From UBA11612 sp965228575 (GTDB taxonomy: Bacteria; Pseudomonadota; Alphaproteobacteria; Rhodospirillales; Rhodospirillaceae), in contig CBDDHW010000016.1 in assembly GCA_965228575.1 (NCBI GenBank), forward strand, positions 124,001 to 188,000: a stretch of 64,000 nucleotides of DNA, given 5' to 3'. The notes beneath the pieces were generated by a model. The model was not told the DNA's origin. It did no database searches and saw only the letters and a list, made by a program, of their open reading frames with translations. This document shows, one piece after another, positions 62,171 through 64,000 of the stretch (positions are counted from its first letter, which is position 1; each line of letters begins with the position of its first letter). The position numbers and the translations under genes are program-made.

Positions 62171-64000
62171 TGGCGCATATTTCTAACCTTATTGAAGCTG
62201 ACATCGAAGCATACCTGAAGTCCCATCAAACCAAAGATCTACTTCGCTTCATCACCTGCGGCAGCGTGGATGACGGAAAATCTACGCTCATTGGACGCCT
62301 CCTCTATGATTCAAAGATGATCTTTGAAGATCAACTTGAAGCTCTAGAAAACGATTCGAAAAAAGTGGGAACTCAGGGTGAAGAAATAGATTTTGCGCTC
62401 CTCGTTGATGGTCTAGCGGCGGAGCGCGAACAAGGCATTACCATCGACGTTGCTTATCGTTTTTTTTCCACTGACAAACGTAAATTTATCGTCGCCGATA
62501 CTCCAGGACACGAACAATACACACGAAATATGGTGACCGGAGCTTCCACCGCGGAATTGGCCGTCATTCTAATTGACGCGCGGAAAGGATTATTGGTTCA
62601 AACACGGCGCCACTCATACCTGACGTCTCTCATCGGCATTCGTAACGTTGTGTTGGCTGTTAACAAGATGGACCTGGTGAATTACTCGCGGGACGTGTTT
62701 GACAACATAGTTGCCAAATACGGCGAATTCGCAAAACGTCTTGGCTTTGAGAACATTTTTGCCATCCCGGTTTCAGGGTTGAAGGGTGACAACATCACCA
62801 CATGCAGCGACAACACACCGTGGTTCGATGGCCCGGCCTTGTTGCCATATCTTGAGTCAGTGGAGGTTGCCGACCGTGCGCGGAACACGCCTTTCCGCTT
62901 GCCCGTCCAATGGGTCAATCGGCCCAATTTAGATTTTCGGGGATTCGCTGGACAGATCTCGGGTGGCGTCGTTCGACCTGGAGATCGCGTGCGGATATTA
63001 CCGTCAGGAAAGGAAAGTCGTGTTGCAAAAATCGTGACTCATGATGGCGACCTTGAGGAAGCCATCTCTGGACAATCAATCACGCTCACTCTGGAAGATG
63101 AGATTGACATTAGTCGCGGTGATATTATTTCCAGCGCCACAGATCTACCCAGCACCGCCGACCAATTTAACACCACACTCATTTGGATGAGTGATGAGCA
63201 TCTGCTACCGGGCCGTCCCTACTGGTTAAAAATTGGAACGCGATTGGTCACGGCAACTGTTACGGATTTAAAGTGCAAGATAAACGTAAATTCGCTAGAG
63301 CATCTCGCAGCAAAAACCTTGGAGCTAAATGAAATTGGCGAGGTCAATGTATCACTGGATCGCGCCATTGCGTTTGATCCATACGAGGAAAACAAAGATA
63401 CGGGCGGATTTATCCTTATCGACCGCATTACGAACGCCACGGTGGCTGCTGGTCTCATTCGGTTTGCCTTGCGCCGTTCACAAAACATTCATTGGCAAGC
63501 CGTCGACGTAAATAAGCAAGCGCGAGCGTCGATAAAAGGTCAGAAGCCTTGCGTCCTTTGGTTTACAGGGCTGTCTGGCTCAGGAAAATCCACGATTGCC
63601 AACCTTGTCGAGAAACAATTATTTGCGCTCGGGCGTCACACCTATCTTTTGGATGGCGACAATGTCCGCCACGGGTTAAATCGAGATCTCGGATTTGACG
63701 ACGCGGGACGCGTGGAAAATATCCGCCGTGTAGGAGAAGTCTCTAAACTCATGGCGGACGCTGGCCTTATCGTGATGGTTTCATTCATTTCACCATTCCG
63801 CGCGGAACGTCGCCTGGCACGTGAACTCCTTGGAGAAGGTGAATTTATCGAGATTTTTGTCGACACACCGATACAGGAGGCTGAGAAGCGCGATCCTAAA
63901 GGGCTCTACAAAAAAGCACGCGCTGGAGAAATTGAGAACTTCACCGGCATCTCATCGCCCTATGAAGTTCCCGAAAATCCCGAAATCAGAATCGATACCA
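62170..64000 (+). CDS. cysNC: CysN-CysC fusion: ATP sulfurylase GTPase and APS kinase (partial)
   Basis: The frame is open from the ATG at 62170 to the window end (610 codons, no stop). The N-terminal part (about 1-440) is the CysN GTPase: P-loop CGSVDDGKSTLIGRL, DTPGHEQYTRNM, NKMDL and the following beta-barrel domains. The C-terminal part (from about 455) is CysC adenylylsulfate kinase: P-loop FTGLSGSGKSTIANLV, LLDGDNVRHGLNRDLGF and RRVGEVSKLMADAGLIV. Only the last CysC residues are missing. The fusion is common in alphaproteobacteria (NodQ-like). PAPS made by CysC may serve sulfotransferases, because the reductase here looks APS-specific. Confidence 0.96.
   Translation, partial: MAHISNLIEADIEAYLKSHQTKDLLRFITCGSVDDGKSTLIGRLLYDSKMIFEDQLEALENDSKKVGTQGEEIDFALLVDGLAAEREQGITIDVAYRFFSTDKRKFIVADTPGHEQYTRNMVTGASTAELAVILIDARKGLLVQTRRHSYLTSLIGIRNVVLAVNKMDLVNYSRDVFDNIVAKYGEFAKRLGFENIFAIPVSGLKGDNITTCSDNTPWFDGPALLPYLESVEVADRARNTPFRLPVQWVNRPNLDFRGFAGQISGGVVRPGDRVRILPSGKESRVAKIVTHDGDLEEAISGQSITLTLEDEIDISRGDIISSATDLPSTADQFNTTLIWMSDEHLLPGRPYWLKIGTRLVTATVTDLKCKINVNSLEHLAAKTLELNEIGEVNVSLDRAIAFDPYEENKDTGGFILIDRITNATVAAGLIRFALRRSQNIHWQAVDVNKQARASIKGQKPCVLWFTGLSGSGKSTIANLVEKQLFALGRHTYLLDGDNVRHGLNRDLGFDDAGRVENIRRVGEVSKLMADAGLIVMVSFISPFRAERRLARELLGEGEFIEIFVDTPIQEAEKRDPKGLYKKARAGEIENFTGISSPYEVPENPEIRIDT

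Noticed and set aside
1..64000. CRISPR arrays, prophage, insertion sequences, tRNA or rRNA genes
   Set aside because: I saw no regularly spaced direct repeats, integrase, transposase or phage genes, and no cloverleaf-like sequence in the intergenic gaps.

Overview
The window is a dense, single-copy stretch of a bacterial chromosome, most likely from a (probably marine or aquatic) alphaproteobacterium. The inference rests on the SUF locus led by an Rrf2/IscR-like regulator, the cobA-DUF2849-nirA/cysI-DUF934-cysH order, a Mg-type HemB lacking the zinc cysteines, an EcfG-like sigma factor, a SapC-family protein and a CysN-CysC fusion. I saw no rRNA, tRNA, CRISPR array, prophage or insertion sequence. 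The genus cannot be named from the sequence alone.

Layout. 0-2 kb: end of a SUF Fe-S assembly operon (Rrf2 regulator, sufB, first codons of sufC) with an IscR-type operator. 2.1-2.8 kb: a formyltransferase-like enzyme. 2.8-11.6 kb: a two-armed zinc-acquisition locus. One arm on the minus strand is znuA, a DUF2946-like protein, a ZnuD-like TonB receptor, zrgA, DUF3299 and an ABC ATPase/permease pair. The other arm on the plus strand is zur-znuC-znuB. A 23-bp Zur-type palindrome lies between them. 11.7-14.5 kb: a KdpD/KdpE-like pair without a Kdp pump. 14.7-16.8 kb: small secreted and DUF1801 proteins, an ECF sigma factor whose 3' UTR carries a strong candidate small RNA, and a 59-residue membrane protein. 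17-21 kb: a two-component system, a lipoprotein and a cyclic-nucleotide-binding protein. 21-26 kb: YaaA, an AlkA-like glycosylase, SapC and a class III nucleotide cyclase. 26.2-31.6 kb: a tightly packed cupredoxin-like / EAL / outer-membrane-protein trio followed by an AI-2E transporter. 31.6-32.6 kb: an AT-rich gap and a 43-residue Lys/Ala histone-H1-like peptide.

32.8-48.5 kb: mixed metabolism and envelope genes: an aminotransferase, an SLC13 permease, MscS, an alpha/beta hydrolase, cysteine synthase, a GNAT protein, a DUF885 protein, an oligopeptide-binding protein, a DUF3445 protein, a GH17-GT2 beta-glucan synthase and RlmJ. 48.5-53.4 kb: a signalling block (receiver protein, receiver-GGDEF protein, four-PAS hybrid kinase with Hpt). 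53.4-59.9 kb: one long minus-strand assimilatory sulfate/siroheme operon (cobA, DUF2849, sulfite reductase, DUF934, cysH, hemD, hemB, siroheme-synthase N domain). 60.2-64 kb: an SDR enzyme, then cysD and a cysN-cysC fusion that runs off the window.

Themes. Zinc import forms a complete regulated pathway from outer membrane to cytoplasm. Sulfate activation (cysD-cysNC), reduction (cysH, sulfite reductase), siroheme supply (hemB, hemD, cobA, cysG N domain) and cysteine synthase are all present. Four genes carry single-base frameshifts (five sites, four at short A/T runs), which look more like assembly errors than decay. Three convergent gene pairs between 40 and 50 kb end in one shared CTAG that supplies both TAG stops.
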